From NCBI RefSeq assembly GCF_038446955.1, contig NZ_CP151803.1, forward strand, positions 2,170,001 through 2,234,000: a stretch of 64,000 bases of DNA, read 5' to 3'. The notes under the pieces are model-generated. The model saw only the letters and a program-made list of their open reading frames with translations, was not told the DNA's origin and did not search any database. The DNA is from Pedobacter sp. FW305-3-2-15-E-R2A2. GTDB taxonomy: Bacteria; Bacteroidota; Bacteroidia; Sphingobacteriales; Sphingobacteriaceae. Shown here one piece after another: positions 8,344 to 17,709 of the stretch. Both the position numbers and the translations under genes were made by a program. Positions within the stretch are counted from its first letter, which is position 1. Every line of letters begins with the position of its first letter.

Positions 8344-9393
8344 TTATTTTAAACGACAGATCGGGTGGTATCCGGTGAAAGTTACCTCCGTGGAAAGGAA
8401 GGATTCCTGAATGGCTTCTTCTTTTACCAGATCTGTGCTCAGGTATTTTTTATTGCTATCGCAAAGTAAGGTTACGACAACTGCATCCTCACCCATTTGT
8501 TCTTTAATCTTAATGGCGCCGATGACGTTGGCACCGGAAGAAATCCCTACGGCAAGTCCCAGCTCTTTTGCCAGCTTTTGCGCCATGATGATCGAATCTC
8601 CATCATTTGCCTGTATAATTTCATCTAATTCATCCAGCTTTACGATCTCAGGAATAAATTCATCAGAGATTCCCTGGATTCTATGGCTGCCGACTTTATA
8701 TCCGGTCGTTAATGTTGGACTTTCCGCTGGTTCCAATGGATGGATTTTGATGGATGGGTGATGTTGTTTTAGTCTTTTGCCTACGCCCATAACGGTGCCG
8801 CCTGTACCTACTCCGGCTACAAAAGCATCAGGTCTTAACTCGATCGATTTTAATTGCTCCCAGATCTCCATTCCGGTTGTTTTTTCATGAGCTTCTTCAT
8901 TGTAACGGTTCTCAAACTGTCTTGGCAGAAATACACCTCCGTTTGCCGCCAGTTCTTCACACATTTTGATACTGCCCAGGAAACCACCTTCTTCTTTGCT
9001 CACCAGAATCACCTCTGCACCCATGCTTCGGATGATGTCTATTCTTTCCTTGCTCAACCAATTCGGCATGATGATTTTAACAGGATGCCCAAGTGCACGA
9101 CCTATAGCGGCAAAGGCAATTCCTGTATTTCCGCTGGTGGCTTCAATGATGGTATCACCAGGGTTTATCGCACCGGAACAATAGGCTTCGTACATAATAT
9201 TCAGAGCCATTCTATCTTTTACGCTACCCGTAAGGTTATAATGTTCACATTTAACGTAGATCTTTCCTGCTTTGTTGTTATAGTTGTAATGAAGTTCAAG
9301 CATAGGTGTATTGCCTACCAGGTGCCATAAATGTTCAAATTTCTCGGCCAGTGCAGCTGTTAAACCGGAGGTGGTTTTCTCTTTAGTTAGCAT
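8344..9393 (-). CDS. PLP-dependent cysteine synthase family enzyme
   Basis: This 349-residue cytoplasmic enzyme of fold type II is related to CysK/CysM and cystathionine beta-synthase. Lys59 in GSVKDR is the PLP Schiff-base residue. SGNTG (87-91) binds the substrate carboxylate and GVGTGGT holds the PLP phosphate. It carries about 30 extra C-terminal residues beyond the usual core. It is the first gene of an operon, 27 nt ahead of the DsbD alpha gene, linking thiol synthesis with export of reducing power. A divergent Lrp/AsnC gene is a plausible regulator. O-acetylserine is the likely substrate, but O-phosphoserine or a beta-synthase reaction cannot be excluded. Confidence 0.88.
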   Translation of the reverse strand: MLTKEKTTSGLTAALAEKFEHLWHLVGNTPMLELHYNYNNKAGKIYVKCEHYNLTGSVKDRMALNIMYEAYCSGAINPGDTIIEATSGNTGIAFAAIGRALGHPVKIIMPNWLSKERIDIIRSMGAEVILVSKEEGGFLGSIKMCEELAANGGVFLPRQFENRYNEEAHEKTTGMEIWEQLKSIELRPDAFVAGVGTGGTVMGVGKRLKQHHPSIKIHPLEPAESPTLTTGYKVGSHRIQGISDEFIPEIVKLDELDEIIQANDGDSIIMAQKLAKELGLAVGISSGANVIGAIKIKEQMGEDAVVVTLLCDSNKKYLSTDLVKEEAIQESFLSTEVTFTGYHPICRLK

Positions 9394-9571
9394 TTTTATG
9401 TTGAGTTTATTTCTGACAAAACTCTGTATTTATGATTTTTGTGACAATGGTTAGTGCTATTTGCTGAATATTTTATGGAAAATGACTAATTTTATATAAT
9501 TATTTACAGTTACATCTTTATTTAACTAAGTTGATTGTCTCTTTTTTCGACACCTCTATTTTATAAAAGAC

Positions 9572-10036
9572 ATGCAAAATAGCCTTGACCCTACAGATGT
9601 TGAAATTCTAAGGTTGCTTCAGCAAGACGCAACACTCAACAATAAAGAGATCGCTTTTGAGATCAGAAAATCTATTGCTACCGTCCATGAGCGGATCAGA
9701 AAGCTGAAAGAGCAAGGTTATATCAAGCGCATTGTGGCCATTCTCGACCGGAAAAAGATCGATAGAAGCCTGATTGCATTTTCACATGTCTTCTTAAAAG
9801 AACATACTGCGGAAACCCTGGGGGAGTTTGAAACTGAAGTGGCAAAGTTTGAAGAGGTGATGGAATGCTTTCAGATGACAGGTGCTTATGATTTTATTTT
9901 GCGCATCGCCACGAGTGATATGGATGCTTATCATCTTTTTTTACGTCATAAGTTAGCTACGCTTCCAAACGTAAGCACCGTCCAGAGCTTCTTTGTATTG
10001 TCGGAAACAAAGAGTGAAACGGCCTATCCACTATAA
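9572..10036 (+). CDS. Lrp/AsnC family transcriptional regulator
   Basis: This 154-residue protein has an N-terminal winged helix-turn-helix (about 5-60, with DATLNNKEIAFEIRKS). A RAM effector-binding domain (about 68-145) follows, with the typical MECFQMTGAYDFILRI segment. Family members are octameric feast/famine regulators that respond to amino acids. It is divergent from the cysteine synthase gene across a 178-nt AT-rich gap, so control of sulfur amino-acid metabolism is a reasonable inference. It is a single-gene unit ending in a strong terminator. Confidence 0.92.
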   Translation: MQNSLDPTDVEILRLLQQDATLNNKEIAFEIRKSIATVHERIRKLKEQGYIKRIVAILDRKKIDRSLIAFSHVFLKEHTAETLGEFETEVAKFEEVMECFQMTGAYDFILRIATSDMDAYHLFLRHKLATLPNVSTVQSFFVLSETKSETAYPL

Positions 10037-10096
10037 GGAAATTTACATCTGATCACTTTGCGCCATAGACTGGATACCCGGTGAAAAGCAGATCAC

Positions 10097-10133
10097 AAAA
10101 AAGCAGTTTTCATATCGAAAACTGCTTTTTTTT
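10097..10133. terminator. Bidirectional intrinsic terminator
   Basis: GCAGTTTTC (10103-10111) pairs perfectly with GAAAACTGC (10117-10125) over a 5-nt loop, with A- and T-runs on the two sides. It separates the convergent Lrp gene and mla operon. Confidence 0.92.
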
Positions 10134-10178
10134 ATCCTGATCATTTCTGTCAGAATGATTCCAGGTTCAACCTGAGTC

Positions 10179-11174
10179 TTACTGTTTTTCCGTTGCTTTT
10201 GCAGCCTCAGCTTCTGCTTTGGCTTTTTTCTTAAAGAATCCCCTTAACAGGAAGTTGTGTTGTAAAGCTTCCATATTCTGATCCAGTTTCTTGCTGCTGC
10301 CTTCCAGGTTCTGCATGATCGCTTTGATCTGATCAGCAGTTTTCTGATCGTTTAACAGCATTCCCGCTGCATTATCCGATTGGGTAAGTTTTGACGAAGC
10401 TTTGTTTAAGTTCTCTGTCATCGCTGCGGCCGAACTTGCTGTTTTCTTCAGTTCATTTACCGAAGCCTGAAGCTGTGAAAATACCATCGTATCGGTCAGC
10501 ATTTTATCTGCCAGACCACCTTTAGAATTCATTTTTCTGGTAAAGGCATTCAGGTCTACCGCCATTTTATTGGCAGATTCTGTGGTCACCTTCAAGTTTT
10601 GTACAATCGCTTTGAAATTATCTGCGATCTGCTGATCGGAAAGTAAAGCGCCGGCAGCACCTTTTCCCTCTACCAGATTTTTGGCAAGGATCTTAAAGTC
10701 TGAAGTCACATCAACCAGGTTTTTATTGTTCACCTGGAAAGTTTTCATAATGTCGTCAGTAGAGAGGGCATTGCTCGCTTTCAGGCGGTCTCCATCTTCT
10801 ACAAAAGGAAATTTAGGTGTTCCACCTGTTACTACAATAATTTTGTTTCCGATTAACCCATCTGAGCTGATGGTTGCGGTTGCATCCTTGTGAATGTATT
10901 TATGTGCTTCTTCTTCGATGTTCAGGAAAACCTGCACCTGTGAGGTTCCGAAGAACTGAATCTTTCTGATCGTTCCGATTTTTACGCCCGAAAACCAAAC
11001 ATTGTTTCCTGCTTTTAATCCCTGGATATCATTAAAAACAACATCAACAGTGAAGCTCTTTACAAAAGACTTTTTTTGACTGCCCAGCGTAAAAATTCCT
11101 AATACAAAAATAACCAATCCAAGGAATACGAATACTCCCACTGTTATTTTGCGACGCGTGTCTGTTACCTGCAT
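10179..11174 (-). CDS. mlaD: MlaD/MCE family lipid-transport protein
   Basis: This 331-residue protein has one N-terminal membrane helix (about 10-30) and an MCE domain (about 38-120; VVFNDIQGLKAGNNVWFSGV). A long helical region with repeated LLSDQQIAD/LLNDQKTAD-type segments follows, then a charged Lys/Ala tail. MCE proteins form periplasmic rings that receive or deliver phospholipids to the inner-membrane ABC complex. It lies 4 nt after mlaF, making a compact mlaEFD operon. No mlaB or mlaC gene is nearby, which is common in Bacteroidetes. Confidence 0.9.
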   Translation of the reverse strand: MQVTDTRRKITVGVFVFLGLVIFVLGIFTLGSQKKSFVKSFTVDVVFNDIQGLKAGNNVWFSGVKIGTIRKIQFFGTSQVQVFLNIEEEAHKYIHKDATATISSDGLIGNKIIVVTGGTPKFPFVEDGDRLKASNALSTDDIMKTFQVNNKNLVDVTSDFKILAKNLVEGKGAAGALLSDQQIADNFKAIVQNLKVTTESANKMAVDLNAFTRKMNSKGGLADKMLTDTMVFSQLQASVNELKKTASSAAAMTENLNKASSKLTQSDNAAGMLLNDQKTADQIKAIMQNLEGSSKKLDQNMEALQHNFLLRGFFKKKAKAEAEAAKATEKQ

Positions 11175-11178
11175 ATTG

Positions 11179-11952
11179 TTATTGTATAAAATTATAATCG
11201 TAAAATGGTTTCACCCGTTCATCACTGGTGTTAAATACTTCTTCAAAGGTGCCCTGACGTTCAAATTTACCGTCCAGCAGCATGGCTACCCTGTTTCCTA
11301 CTGCTTTTGCGCAGGTAAGGTCATGGGTGATGACAATCGAGCTGGTATGAAAGCGTTCCTGTACTTCATTGATCAGGCTATTGATTTCCAGGCAGGTAAT
11401 GGGATCCAGTCCTGCGGTGGGTTCATCATAAAGCATCACTTCCGGCTGAAGGATCAAGGTCCTGGCAATACCCACCCTTTTCCTTTGTCCGCCGGAAAGT
11501 TCCGAAGGCATCTGGTTAATGGTTTGCAATAAGCCCACGGCATCAAGCACCCTTTCTACCGCCTGGTTTACTTCTCCTTTGGTCAGCTTTCGCTGGTTTC
11601 TTACGAGAGGGAATTCCAGGTTTTGTCTAACGGTCATACTATCATATAAAGCGCTGTTTTGAAAAGAAAAGCCTACTTTCAGTCGCAATGCCAGGAGTTC
11701 TTTATAGCTGATCTGATCTACATGCTGACCCAATACTTTTACCTCTCCTTCGTCGGGGCTAAGTAAGCCAACAAGGATTTTAATCAATACCGATTTTCCG
11801 GTCCCTGATTTTCCAAGTACAACGAGGTTTTCCCGTCGGTAAAGATCCAGGTCAACACCTTTAAGCACCTCATAATTGCCAAAGGCTTTATAAAGCCCTT
11901 TGACTTCTATTACTTTTTCCTGACCTATATCAGTTGTTTTCTTTTGTTCCAT
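11179..11952 (-). CDS. mlaF: ABC transporter ATPase, MlaF type
   Basis: This is a 257-residue ATP-binding subunit. It has Walker A GKSGTGKS (47-54), signature LSGGQRKRV and Walker B VMLYDEPTAGLDP, all intact. It energises phospholipid movement by the MlaE permease and MCE protein for outer-membrane lipid asymmetry. It is encoded 11 nt after mlaE and 4 nt before mlaD. Confidence 0.93.
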   Translation of the reverse strand: MEQKKTTDIGQEKVIEVKGLYKAFGNYEVLKGVDLDLYRRENLVVLGKSGTGKSVLIKILVGLLSPDEGEVKVLGQHVDQISYKELLALRLKVGFSFQNSALYDSMTVRQNLEFPLVRNQRKLTKGEVNQAVERVLDAVGLLQTINQMPSELSGGQRKRVGIARTLILQPEVMLYDEPTAGLDPITCLEINSLINEVQERFHTSSIVITHDLTCAKAVGNRVAMLLDGKFERQGTFEEVFNTSDERVKPFYDYNFIQ

Positions 11953-11963
11953 TATTTAAAAGA

Positions 11964-12773
11964 TCAGGTTCTGAATAGACTAAAAAACTGTACGGAGATG
12001 ATCTCTTCAACGAAGATGAGGAACATGCCAATCACTACTGCTGAGTTGGCTGCTTTACCCACACCTTCTGTTCCTTTTGACGAATTATAGCCTTGGTAGC
12101 ATCCTACAATACCGATGGTAAAGCCAAAGATGATCGCTTTAACTGTGGAAGCAGTAATGTCCAGAAAGGTAATCGATTCCAATGACATCTGAAAAAATGC
12201 CCTGGCACTGGTATCTTCAAAAAGAGAGACATTTAATAAAGCACCCAACATGCCCACCATTGCGGTGTAGAAGGTCAGGATCGGAATGGTGATGGTGGCT
12301 GCCAGTACCCTGGTGGTGACCAGGAATTTGAAAGGGTTCGTTGCCGAAACTTCCATTGCATCAATTTGTTCTGTTACCCGCATGGAACCCAGTTCGGCGC
12401 CAATACTGGAACCTACTTTTCCTGCAGCAATAAGTGAGGTCAGGAGGGGAGCAAGGGTTCTGAGTAAGGCAATACCAACCAATGAGGGAAGCCAGGAAGT
12501 GGCTCCAAATTCGGCCAGTGAAGGCCTGGACTGTTTGGTAAATACGATACCGGTAATAAATCCGGTCAAAGAGATTAAAGCCAATGAGCGGTAACCAATA
12601 TCATAACATTGCCTCATGAGCTCTCTTCCTTCATAAGGAGGAAGGAAACCTTCCTTAAAGAAGCGCGTGACGAATTGACATACATCATAGAATGACAAAA
12701 ACATCCTGCTGAGCTTTCCGGGAGTTTTGACTTCTTTTCTTATATGGGCTGGAGTTTCAGCTGTTTTATCCAT
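11964..12773 (-). CDS. mlaE: ABC transporter permease, MlaE family
   Basis: This 269-residue inner-membrane protein has about five or six hydrophobic segments. It carries the MlaE family core with LIAAGKVGSSIGAELGSMRVTEQIDAMEV-like residues at about 115-145. It is the first gene of the mlaEFD operon and forms the lipid channel at the inner membrane. The short hydrophilic N-terminus (about 60 residues) before the first helix is typical of the family. Confidence 0.92.
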   Translation of the reverse strand: MDKTAETPAHIRKEVKTPGKLSRMFLSFYDVCQFVTRFFKEGFLPPYEGRELMRQCYDIGYRSLALISLTGFITGIVFTKQSRPSLAEFGATSWLPSLVGIALLRTLAPLLTSLIAAGKVGSSIGAELGSMRVTEQIDAMEVSATNPFKFLVTTRVLAATITIPILTFYTAMVGMLGALLNVSLFEDTSARAFFQMSLESITFLDITASTVKAIIFGFTIGIVGCYQGYNSSKGTEGVGKAANSAVVIGMFLIFVEEIISVQFFSLFRT

Positions 12774-12821
12774 TAATTAGTGTAGGTATGATCAGATTAT
12801 ATTAAAAAACTCCTTTTATAT

Positions 12822-12852
12822 TATGTGTTATAACAGAGATGTGCAACACATA
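12822..12852. promoter_or_regulatory. Inverted repeat upstream of mlaE
   Basis: TATGTGTT (12822-12829) and AACACATA (12845-12852) form an 8-bp inverted repeat with a 15-nt spacer, 49-79 nt upstream of the mlaE start. It could be an operator or a leader hairpin. No TAnnTTTG element was clear here. Confidence 0.3.
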
Positions 12853-12902
12853 TCAAAATTTGCGCCATATTAACGATATATTCCCGATTTTCGTGTTTTT
12901 AA

Positions 12903-12933
12903 CATAAAAAAATGGCCTGTAAATTACAGACCA
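12903..12933 (-). terminator. Terminator of the DPP4 operon
   Basis: ATGG-C-CTGTAA pairs with TTACAG-A-CCAT, with one internal mismatch. Read on the minus strand the stem is followed by a T-run (A-run at 12904-12911 on the plus strand). It lies just after the DPP4 stop at 12952. Confidence 0.7.
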
Positions 12934-12951
12934 TCCTTTTACTTTGTTGTT

Positions 12952-15126
12952 TTATTTTCCTCCCGGAGGGCAGTTTTTCTGAAGGAACTGCGTGTAAGTC
13001 AGGGCCAGATGCTGGAAGGTTCCCTGCCCTTCGCTAATGCTGTGTGTCCTGTTCGGATAAGACATCATCTGGAATACTTTTCCGTATTTGATGAGTTCAT
13101 TGATCAGCATTTCTGCATTTTGATAATGGACATTGTCGTCACCTGTACCATGGATGTACAAAAGATTTCCCTTTAAGTTCTTTGCATAGCTGATCGGAGA
13201 TCCTTTTACATACGCTTCAGTTGATTTTAAAGGAGAGCCCATATATCGTTCCTGGTAAACATTATCGTAGGTCAGCTGATTGGCTACTGCTGCAATTGCA
13301 ATTCCTGTTTTATAGATTTCAGGATATTGGAACAACAGGTTTAACGTGGAAGAGCCACCGCCGCTCCATCCCCATACCGCAACCCTGTCTTTATCTACAA
13401 ATGGCCATTCCAGAATCTTTTTGGCGGCCATTGCCTGATCACGGATGTTCAGCGTACCAATGTTTTTATAAATACTTTTGCGCCATTCTCTGCCTTTTGG
13501 AGCAGGGGCCCCACGGTTTTCTATCGAAATATAGATGTAACCATCTTTAGCCATATCGCCTGCATAAAGGAAGTTGCGTCCGGCACCATAGGTGTCTGTT
13601 ACGGTTTGTGAAGCAGGTTCACCATACACATAAAATACAACAGGGTATTTTTTAGTACGGTCAAAATTATCCGGTTTTTTCATCCAGCCATCCAGAATCA
13701 CCCCATCCTCGGTGGTTACTTTAAAAAACTCTACCTGATTTTTTGCTGGTTTTACCCTTCCCAGCTGGTTGGTAATGCTGCCATCCATGGTGAAAGGGTT
13801 TAAAGTCGTCAGCTTCATCCATTCTGTGAGTGGAGGAACTGTCGCATTGGTGTACTGATGGCGTGCAAAAATACCATTCGGAGAGATCTCATAGTTATGC
13901 GTTCCCGGCAGGATAGAAGGGGTAACCATTTCTGCTTTACCACCACCACTTAGTTTTGTTTTAAACAGGTATTTCTGAGTGGCATTCTCTGGTGATGCCA
14001 TGAAATAAAATAAATTATTTTTCTCATCGATCAATGACCTTTCGATCACATCATAATCACCTTTGGTGATCAATGTTTCTTTTTTACCGTCTTTACTAAT
14101 GCGGTAATGGTGACGCCATCCGTCTTTTTCACTTGCCCAAATGAATTCCTTGCCTCCATTGATCCATTCCCATCCCTGAGCCACATCAATCCATGCCTTA
14201 TCCGTTTCTGTATAAATGTTTTTTACAGCTCCAGACTGCGCATCGGCCACAAAAAGTTTACTTACATTTTGCTCCCTGTTTAGCTGTTGAAGGATGACTT
14301 CATTCGTGTTTGGAATCCAGTCCATTCTTGGAATATAGTTCTGGATATGATCTCCCGGAACGTCCAGCCATTTGGTCGTAGCCGTATTGATATCTACCAC
14401 ACCTACTTTGCAGGAAGAAGGATCCTGTCCAACTTTAGGGTATTCTACAGGAACGTTAAACGAATAAATAGAATCCGTGTTGTTGATCATCAGGAAGTTT
14501 CTGATTTTATTGGCATCCAACTGCCAGTAGGCAATTGTCTTTCCATCAGGGCTCCATCTGAATCCATCTCTGCAATCAAATTCTTCCTCATAAACCCAAT
14601 CAAATGTACCATTGATCAGTCGATCTGTACCATCTGTGGTCAGGGTTTTTGTGCTGCGGGAAGCCAGGTCATCTACGTATAGGTTATGTTTACTTACATA
14701 AGCTACTTTGCTTCCGTCCGGAGAAAACTTCGCGAACATTAAAGAAGAAGCAGGTTTGTCTTTTCCAATCTTGATCAGTTCTCTGGTTTTCAGATCGGCG
14801 ACAAAATAATCACCTCTGGTCTCGTATCTCCAAACCTTTTTACTATTGGTGTAAAGCAATATTTTACTGCCATCTTCAGAGATTTGAAAATCTTTGATCT
14901 CCCCCAGTCCACTGGCAGCATTGGAGTAAAGGAAGCCTCTGTCGAGGATCACCTTTTGCTCATTTTTTGGTAAAGTGACAGAGATGATGTCACCGTCTTT
15001 CTCCTGATAGTAAGAATTACCATCTTTAGCCCATTTTAGATCAGACTGTTTCTGTGCATGGCTTTGTCCGCAATATCCAAGAAAGATAATGACGGTCAGC
15101 TTAAAAAAGAGGTTTTTAAAATTCAT
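12952..15126 (-). CDS. S9B-family prolyl peptidase (dipeptidyl peptidase IV type)
   Basis: This 724-residue secreted serine peptidase has a signal peptide (about 1-24, ending SHAQ). An N-terminal eight-bladed propeller region (about 30-480) includes the FDWVYEEEF segment, the double-Glu motif that binds the substrate N-terminus. A C-terminal alpha/beta hydrolase domain follows. The nucleophile is in GWSGGGSS, the acid in HGTGDDNVH and the histidine in RTHSI. DPP4 removes X-Pro or X-Ala dipeptides in the periplasm. It is the last gene of a four-gene run and lies 2 nt after the sulfatase-like gene. Confidence 0.93.
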   Translation of the reverse strand: MNFKNLFFKLTVIIFLGYCGQSHAQKQSDLKWAKDGNSYYQEKDGDIISVTLPKNEQKVILDRGFLYSNAASGLGEIKDFQISEDGSKILLYTNSKKVWRYETRGDYFVADLKTRELIKIGKDKPASSLMFAKFSPDGSKVAYVSKHNLYVDDLASRSTKTLTTDGTDRLINGTFDWVYEEEFDCRDGFRWSPDGKTIAYWQLDANKIRNFLMINNTDSIYSFNVPVEYPKVGQDPSSCKVGVVDINTATTKWLDVPGDHIQNYIPRMDWIPNTNEVILQQLNREQNVSKLFVADAQSGAVKNIYTETDKAWIDVAQGWEWINGGKEFIWASEKDGWRHHYRISKDGKKETLITKGDYDVIERSLIDEKNNLFYFMASPENATQKYLFKTKLSGGGKAEMVTPSILPGTHNYEISPNGIFARHQYTNATVPPLTEWMKLTTLNPFTMDGSITNQLGRVKPAKNQVEFFKVTTEDGVILDGWMKKPDNFDRTKKYPVVFYVYGEPASQTVTDTYGAGRNFLYAGDMAKDGYIYISIENRGAPAPKGREWRKSIYKNIGTLNIRDQAMAAKKILEWPFVDKDRVAVWGWSGGGSSTLNLLFQYPEIYKTGIAIAAVANQLTYDNVYQERYMGSPLKSTEAYVKGSPISYAKNLKGNLLYIHGTGDDNVHYQNAEMLINELIKYGKVFQMMSYPNRTHSISEGQGTFQHLALTYTQFLQKNCPPGGK

Positions 15127-15128
15127 TT

Positions 15129-16994
15129 TTATAATTCTATAAATTGCTGATATACTTTTTGAAGGTATGCTTTCGCATGATCAAGTAGCTGAGCTGTTTT
15201 GACCTTGTCTTTAGGATTGCTATTGTCTAAGATCATTTTACCTACATTATCAAAGGTAACACATTGCTGGTTATCGATAAAGCCCATTCCGTTGTCCCAG
15301 CTAAAATAAGCGAAAGGTTTGGTATAGGGGTTGAGCAGGTTTTTGCTCCAGACAAATTCTTTGGAAGGGATTTTTAATTGTGCCAATAGGGTGGCTGCAA
15401 TGTCTATCTGTGAACCTACATTGCTGAACTTGCGTCCTTTAAATTCATCTTTGATCACGTCTCCATAAAAAAGAAGCGGAATATGATAGCGCTCAGGACT
15501 GTAAATTTCATGTGCCTGTTTTGGAAGTACATGGCCATGATCTGCTACAAATATGAACAGGGTATTGGGATACCAGCTTTCTTTTTTTGCATTGTTCAGG
15601 TAAGCATTGATGCAGGAATCCGTGTAATATGCCGTGCTTTTAAATTTAGCTGCATTATCGGAATTCCCGAACTTTGCTTTCCCCGGAAGGCTGTAAGGTT
15701 CATGATTGGTCAGGGTTAGCAAGGTAGAAAAGAAAGGTTGTTTTTCTGAATTCATGTCCGTTAACTGCCTGGCAAATACAGTTTCATCATATTTTCCCCA
15801 GGTGGACTGCAATTCCGTTTCTTTGAAGTTATTTTTATCAATTAACCTCTGGTAATCATGACTGAGGATAAAAGCTTTGTAATTGTCGAATTCAGATTCT
15901 CCTCCATAATAGAAAGAGGTTTGGTAGCCGTTCTTGTAAAGCGACTGGGAGATCGCAGGTAATTTCTGCATTTTCTCCGGCCATTTTACGACACTACCCG
16001 AGGCCAGGGTAGGGAAACCCGCTAAAGAAGCAATAATTCCTTTGTCAGTTCTGTTTCCGGAGGCATAAATGCGATCGAACAATATTCCCTTGTGCATCAG
16101 GGTGTCGAAGTGTGGCGTAATGCCGGTTTCGTTCCCCAGCGTTTGGGTCAGGTCAGCGGTAAAGCTTTCGATGATGACCAGGACGACATTGGGTTTGCTG
16201 GTTTTAAGAATTTGAATGGTACTGTCTTTTTCCGGCGTATAAAGTTCCTTAACCAGCCGATCTGCATTTTTAGGATCCAGATAAACGTATGGATTTGTTC
16301 TGGCCATTCGCTCAGAAAGTGAGCTTCTGAGGAGGTTCCATTCTGTATTCACCGCGGCCTGGTTGAGCAGTTGTTCTTTCGAAAAATAAGCCATACTCTG
16401 AGTAATGGGAGAGCCTCTTAGGCCTCCACGGATCAGGAGAAAGGTCAAGGCAACCAACAGAATGGAAACGACTGCACGTAACCAAACCGGATTGTTGCCA
16501 AAGGTCAGTTTTCTGGACACGACCCATCGCTGCATAAACAGACTCAGGGCAATGATTAACACCAATAAAGCAAGGGATAATCCGATAGGAGAGGAAGCAC
16601 TGGAGGCCAGGGCCTCCGTAGGTGTCGAAATGGCAAAACCAACGGCTTTGGCATTGACCTTACTTCCCCATTCTCTGTAAATGTTGAAGTTAATGACCGA
16701 GATGATGCTGAACAGCACAATCAGGACAATGTTGTAGGTAGAGATCCATTTCAGTTCCACTACTTTCCTGCCACTTAAGAACCAGTAAGTATAACCGGCG
16801 AGTGGAATGATGGCCAGATAAGCCGTCATGGAAAGGTCTAACGAAAGGGCATGATAGAAAGTTGCCATGGTCTCCGAAAGGGGAACCATGGCAAGCTTTT
16901 TATGATAAATAAGAAGGAACATCAGCCGGTCGAGAAAGAAAAATAACAACCAGAAAATGTAGAATCTAATAAAAAAAATAAGGCTTTTGAACAT
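15129..16994 (-). CDS. LTA synthase-like phosphotransferase (sulfatase fold)
   Basis: This 621-residue inner-membrane protein has five hydrophobic segments in the first ~190 residues, then a large periplasmic alkaline-phosphatase/sulfatase domain. The nucleophile threonine is seen in SGNRTDKG, and metal ligands in VIIES and FVADHGH. The architecture matches LtaS/OpgB enzymes, which transfer phosphoglycerol or phosphoethanolamine-type groups. In a Gram-negative cell the acceptor is probably an envelope glycan or lipid rather than lipoteichoic acid. That is inference. Confidence 0.87.
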   Translation of the reverse strand: MFKSLIFFIRFYIFWLLFFFLDRLMFLLIYHKKLAMVPLSETMATFYHALSLDLSMTAYLAIIPLAGYTYWFLSGRKVVELKWISTYNIVLIVLFSIISVINFNIYREWGSKVNAKAVGFAISTPTEALASSASSPIGLSLALLVLIIALSLFMQRWVVSRKLTFGNNPVWLRAVVSILLVALTFLLIRGGLRGSPITQSMAYFSKEQLLNQAAVNTEWNLLRSSLSERMARTNPYVYLDPKNADRLVKELYTPEKDSTIQILKTSKPNVVLVIIESFTADLTQTLGNETGITPHFDTLMHKGILFDRIYASGNRTDKGIIASLAGFPTLASGSVVKWPEKMQKLPAISQSLYKNGYQTSFYYGGESEFDNYKAFILSHDYQRLIDKNNFKETELQSTWGKYDETVFARQLTDMNSEKQPFFSTLLTLTNHEPYSLPGKAKFGNSDNAAKFKSTAYYTDSCINAYLNNAKKESWYPNTLFIFVADHGHVLPKQAHEIYSPERYHIPLLFYGDVIKDEFKGRKFSNVGSQIDIAATLLAQLKIPSKEFVWSKNLLNPYTKPFAYFSWDNGMGFIDNQQCVTFDNVGKMILDNSNPKDKVKTAQLLDHAKAYLQKVYQQFIEL

Positions 16995-17005
16995 TTTAGC
17001 GGATG

Positions 17006-17683
17006 TTATTGACCTCCACCTTGCATTTGCATTACTTCTTCCATCGTTTTAAGTTCGTATCCTTTAGGAACATCTAAGGTAAACGGACCTGCTTTTTCTT
17101 CTGTAAAAGCTTTTATAGTTGCTGTAGATTTTACACCGCGGTTGAATCTGGTGAACTTGATTGGTGTACCTTTTACGTCTTTAAATTCCTGTCCCATTAA
17201 TCCTGCAGGAAGTTCGATGTCGTTGGTTGCCCACAATTCATAAGTAGCACCTTTATCGTCTTTGTAAGTATATTTTTCTGCACTGTAGGTTAAAATGGTT
17301 TGTTTTTCTCCTGTTGCTTTAAAGTCACTGAACTTAGGGTCATTGGCTTTTTCTTTTTCATAATCTTCTTTGGTTCCTTTTACGGCAATTTGCATTTGCG
17401 CTACCGGAACATCAATTAATACCAGAGAATTCAACGCGGTATTATCAGAAATCACGGTAATTGTAGCCGGACCTTGTTGCAATTCAAATCTAGACATGTT
17501 GCCGTTGAATTTAACTTTGGTTTCAGTAGGTAACATGGCCGCCATCGGTTCCTGTTCAGGGGTCAATGCGTAGCTGATTCCCATGGTCACAGTTCCTTCA
17601 GTGATTTTCTTTTGAGCGTGAGCGAAGATGGCTGTACTTACTAGGATTGCAGCTAAAACGCCGGTTTTGATAGATGTTAACAT
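17006..17683 (-). CDS. Secreted protein of unknown function (DUF4412-like)
   Basis: The start is placed at the ATG at 17683. The in-frame ATG at 17716 would overlap the upstream gene and bury the signal peptide. The 225-residue product has a signal peptide ending AHAQ and then a strand-rich body starting KKITEGTVTMGISY. The pattern of a small-molecule or lipoprotein-fold envelope protein resembles DUF4412. No catalytic motif is visible. It sits between an enoyl-CoA hydratase and an LTA-synthase-like gene. Confidence 0.7.
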   Translation of the reverse strand: MLTSIKTGVLAAILVSTAIFAHAQKKITEGTVTMGISYALTPEQEPMAAMLPTETKVKFNGNMSRFELQQGPATITVISDNTALNSLVLIDVPVAQMQIAVKGTKEDYEKEKANDPKFSDFKATGEKQTILTYSAEKYTYKDDKGATYELWATNDIELPAGLMGQEFKDVKGTPIKFTRFNRGVKSTATIKAFTEEKAGPFTLDVPKGYELKTMEEVMQMQGGGQ

Positions 17684-17709
17684 ATAATAGTTTTTTTGTT
17701 TATTTAAAC

